DNA from: an uncultured Succinatimonas sp.
GTDB taxonomy: Bacteria; Pseudomonadota; Gammaproteobacteria; Enterobacterales; Succinivibrionaceae
Assembly: GCA_900552905.1 (NCBI GenBank)
Contig: USBR01000043.1
Span: 1-8,670 of the forward strand
DNA length: 8,670 bases
Direction of reading: 5' to 3'
The notes below the pieces were generated by a model. The model was not told where the DNA came from. It ran no database searches and saw only the letters and a program-made list of their open reading frames with translations. The stretch's first letter is position 1. Every line of letters begins with the position of its first letter. The position numbers and the translations under genes were made by a program. This document shows positions 6,614 through 8,670 of the stretch, one piece after another.

Positions 6614-8584
6614 ATGGATAATAATTCAGCTCGGACAGAGTTCAAACAGCTTATCGCCCGCGGTAAAGAGCAGGGATATCTTACTATCGATGAGATCAAT
6701 GACTTGATCCCTCCGGATATTATTAGCGGAGATCAATTATCGGTCTTTATTCAGACCTTCATCGACATGGGTATTACCGTCTGTGACACCCCGCCTGAGG
6801 CTGACGATCTGTTATTGAATGGCAATTCGCAGACTGATGCTGAAGATGTGGAAATCGTAGCCAATCAGTTAGACAGCTCTGTCGATATTGGCCGTACTAC
6901 CGATCCGGTGCGTATGTATATGCGCGAGATGGGTAATGTCTCCTTATTAACTCGCAAAGACGAGATTGAGATCTCCAAGCGTATTGAACGCGGTACTAAC
7001 GAGGTTCAACTGTGCTTAGTGGAATTCCCGCAGGCTATGGAAGAGCTCTTCTCTCGTTATCAAGAGAGCTTAATTGAAGACAGCGATGTCAAATTAGGTG
7101 ACATTGTTTCCGGCTTCTCTGAGCCGCACAATGGTGCTGAGGCTGATGTTGAGGTTTCTGACGAGGAACTCAACGAGGTCGATACCGTTGATGTGGAAAA
7201 TGTCGATGACGTTGACAATCTCGAAGGCTCTGACGATTTAGATGATCTTGATGATGTCGAAGAGTCACCGGTGGCTGCTACACCTGCTAAAGCATCTAAA
7301 AAATCCAAGAAAGTGGTAGCTCAGGACGAGGACGAGGAAGATGAGGCCCCGAATGATGCTGAATCAGGTCCTGATCCTGAGGAAGCACAGCGTCGCTTTA
7401 CCGAGTTACGTGTGCAGTTTGACAAGGTTACTGTAGCCCGTGAGAAAAAGGGTGCAGTCGCTGAGCGCAAATATGCGCGTGAACTTGCCAAGCTTGTAGA
7501 GATTTTCTCTGCCTTTAAGATTGTGCCAAGCCAGTTAGAGCGTTTATTACGCCTCATGCACGATATGATGGATCGTGTGAAGCGTCAAGATCGCCGTATT
7601 CGTGAAATCTGCGTTTTACGCTGTGGCATGAAGATTGATGAGCTTAAGAAGTACTATAACGAGAACGATCAGGTCTCTACTATGGCCTGGTTTGAAAAAG
7701 CCTCACATGTACGTAAACCTTATGCCACTAAGCTTCGTGATTATGAGTCTCAGATCTCCGATTGCGTTAAGGCCTTACAGGATATCGAAAGCGATGCCGG
7801 TATCAATATTTCCCGTCTGCGTGAGCTCTCAAAGCGCATTATGATGGGTGATGCTATGGCTAAAAAAGCTAAGAAGGAAATGGTCGAGGCTAACTTACGT
7901 CTTGTAATTTCCATCGCTAAGAAGTACACCAATCGTGGTCTGCAGTTCTTAGATCTCATTCAAGAGGGTAATATCGGTCTTATGAAGGCTGTGGATAAAT
8001 TTGAATACCGTCGTGGTTACAAATTCTCCACCTATGCCACCTGGTGGATCCGTCAGGCCATTACCCGCTCGATTGCCGATCAGGCACGTACCATCCGTAT
8101 CCCGGTACATATGATTGAGACTATCAATAAGCTCAACCGTATTTCCCGTCAGATGCTGCAAGAAAAGGGCCGTGAGCCTACTCCTGAGGAATTAGCCTCC
8201 CGTATGGGCTTACCTGAGGATAAGGTTCGCAAGGTCATGAAGATTGCTAAGGAGCCTATTTCATTAGAGACTCCGGTAGGTGATGATGACGATTCGCACT
8301 TAGGCGATTTCATCGAGGACAGCTCGATCATTGTCCCGGCCGAGGCTGCAACTTCTGAGAGCCTAAAGAACGCTATCAACGGTGTCTTAGACGAGATGCC
8401 GCCGCGTGAGGCCCAGGTATTGCGTATGCGCTTTGGTATCGGTATGCCTTCTGATCACACCTTAGAGGAGGTCGGTAGACAATTCGGTGTTACCCGTGAG
8501 CGTATCCGTCAGATCGAGGCTAAGGCTTTACGTAAACTTCGTCATCCGTGCCGTTCACAGGGATTACGTGGTTTCTTAGATTAA
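6614..8584 (+). CDS. rpoD: RNA polymerase housekeeping sigma factor sigma-70
   Basis: Directs RNA polymerase to housekeeping promoters. I place the start at ATG 6614 (656 residues), because '[20 protein letters not shown]' aligns with the E. coli start and AGGA (6601-6604) sits nine bases upstream; the in-frame ATG at 6584 lacks a ribosome site. Domains: region 1.1 (1-80); region 1.2 ('[15 protein letters not shown]', 93-107); a non-conserved insert with a strongly acidic part (about 176-256) interrupted by a lysine-rich island (226-234); region 2 (about 416-490), including '[18 protein letters not shown]' and '[14 protein letters not shown]', which bind core polymerase and the -10 element; region 3 (about 491-560); and region 4 (about 590-656) with the -35-binding helix '[20 protein letters not shown]'. 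It is about 43 residues longer than E. coli RpoD, mostly in the acidic insert. Its usual partners rpsU and dnaG are not upstream; yebC is. Confidence 0.97.
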   Translation: MDNNSARTEFKQLIARGKEQGYLTIDEINDLIPPDIISGDQLSVFIQTFIDMGITVCDTPPEADDLLLNGNSQTDAEDVEIVANQLDSSVDIGRTTDPVRMYMREMGNVSLLTRKDEIEISKRIERGTNEVQLCLVEFPQAMEELFSRYQESLIEDSDVKLGDIVSGFSEPHNGAEADVEVSDEELNEVDTVDVENVDDVDNLEGSDDLDDLDDVEESPVAATPAKASKKSKKVVAQDEDEEDEAPNDAESGPDPEEAQRRFTELRVQFDKVTVAREKKGAVAERKYARELAKLVEIFSAFKIVPSQLERLLRLMHDMMDRVKRQDRRIREICVLRCGMKIDELKKYYNENDQVSTMAWFEKASHVRKPYATKLRDYESQISDCVKALQDIESDAGINISRLRELSKRIMMGDAMAKKAKKEMVEANLRLVISIAKKYTNRGLQFLDLIQEGNIGLMKAVDKFEYRRGYKFSTYATWWIRQAITRSIADQARTIRIPVHMIETINKLNRISRQMLQEKGREPTPEELASRMGLPEDKVRKVMKIAKEPISLETPVGDDDDSHLGDFIEDSSIIVPAEAATSESLKNAINGVLDEMPPREAQVLRMRFGIGMPSDHTLEEVGRQFGVTRERIRQIEAKALRKLRHPCRSQGLRGFLD

Positions 8585-8619
8585 AAGTCATAAGTATGAA
8601 GAAAGGGAAGGCTAGCTAC

Positions 8620-8656
8620 GCGGATTTTGTAAGTTTTTTATGACACGGCAATCCGC
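8620..8656 (+). other. Inverted repeat downstream of rpoD
   Basis: GCGGATT (8620-8626) and AATCCGC (8650-8656) are perfect complements separated by 23 bases. The six T (8634-8639) lie inside the loop, not after the stem, so this is not a normal intrinsic terminator. It may be a structured 3' end of the rpoD transcript. No better rpoD terminator is visible before the window ends. Confidence 0.35.
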
Positions 8657-8670
8657 TAATATTAAAAGTC

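Noticed and set aside
7060..7308. Serine-rich minus-strand reading frame opposite the acidic part of rpoD
   Set aside because: It is the antisense shadow of Asp/Glu-rich codons; there is no start signal or family resemblance.
8627..8662. Promoter for a gene beyond the right edge (TTGTAA with TAATAT)
   Set aside because: The spacer would be 24 bases, outside the functional range.

Overview
The window is a stretch of bacterial chromosome carrying mainly core genes. AspRS, YebC and sigma-70 (RpoD) read like gammaproteobacterial proteins close to those of enteric bacteria. The biotin synthase and the long form of PurC look more like proteins of obligate anaerobes. AT-rich spacers and heavy use of TTA (Leu), CGT (Arg) and GGT (Gly) codons add to this. 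Together they suggest an anaerobic gammaproteobacterium such as a member of the Succinivibrionaceae. That placement is an inference from remembered family sequences; no search was run.

Layout. Positions 1-430 hold no confident gene, only the end of an open frame at the left edge and some weak inverted repeats. bioB (431-1399, +) converges on a periplasmic amino-acid-binding protein gene (1448-2242, -). Between them lies a hairpin whose T-run serves the minus strand. A 263-bp spacer (2243-2505) carries divergent promoter-like sequences for the binding protein and for purC (2506-3453, +). purC ends in an 18-bp perfect palindrome followed by a strong intrinsic terminator. A near-consensus sigma-70 promoter (TTGATA-17-TATAAT, 3546-3574) then starts a plus-strand unit: a small FmdB-type zinc-ribbon gene (3714-3938), aspS (3951-5720) and yebC (5746-6501), with gaps of 12 and 25 bases. 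rpoD (6614-8584) follows after 112 bases that contain a weak promoter candidate and an 8-bp hairpin. The last 86 bases hold a longer inverted repeat and perhaps the start of another gene.

How the genes work together. The fmdB-aspS-yebC unit is translation-related: tRNA charging plus a ribosome-associated factor. rpoD supplies the housekeeping sigma factor. purC (purine synthesis), bioB (biotin synthesis) and the solute-binding protein are single-gene units with no pathway partners in view. I see no CRISPR array, rRNA, tRNA, complete mobile element or defence system. The points most worth a second look are: the iron-sulfur ligand pattern of BioB, which fits the anaerobe-type enzyme; a terminator-like hairpin between the promoter and first gene of the aspS operon; the cysteine-rich tail on the FmdB-like protein; and the unusual yebC-rpoD junction.
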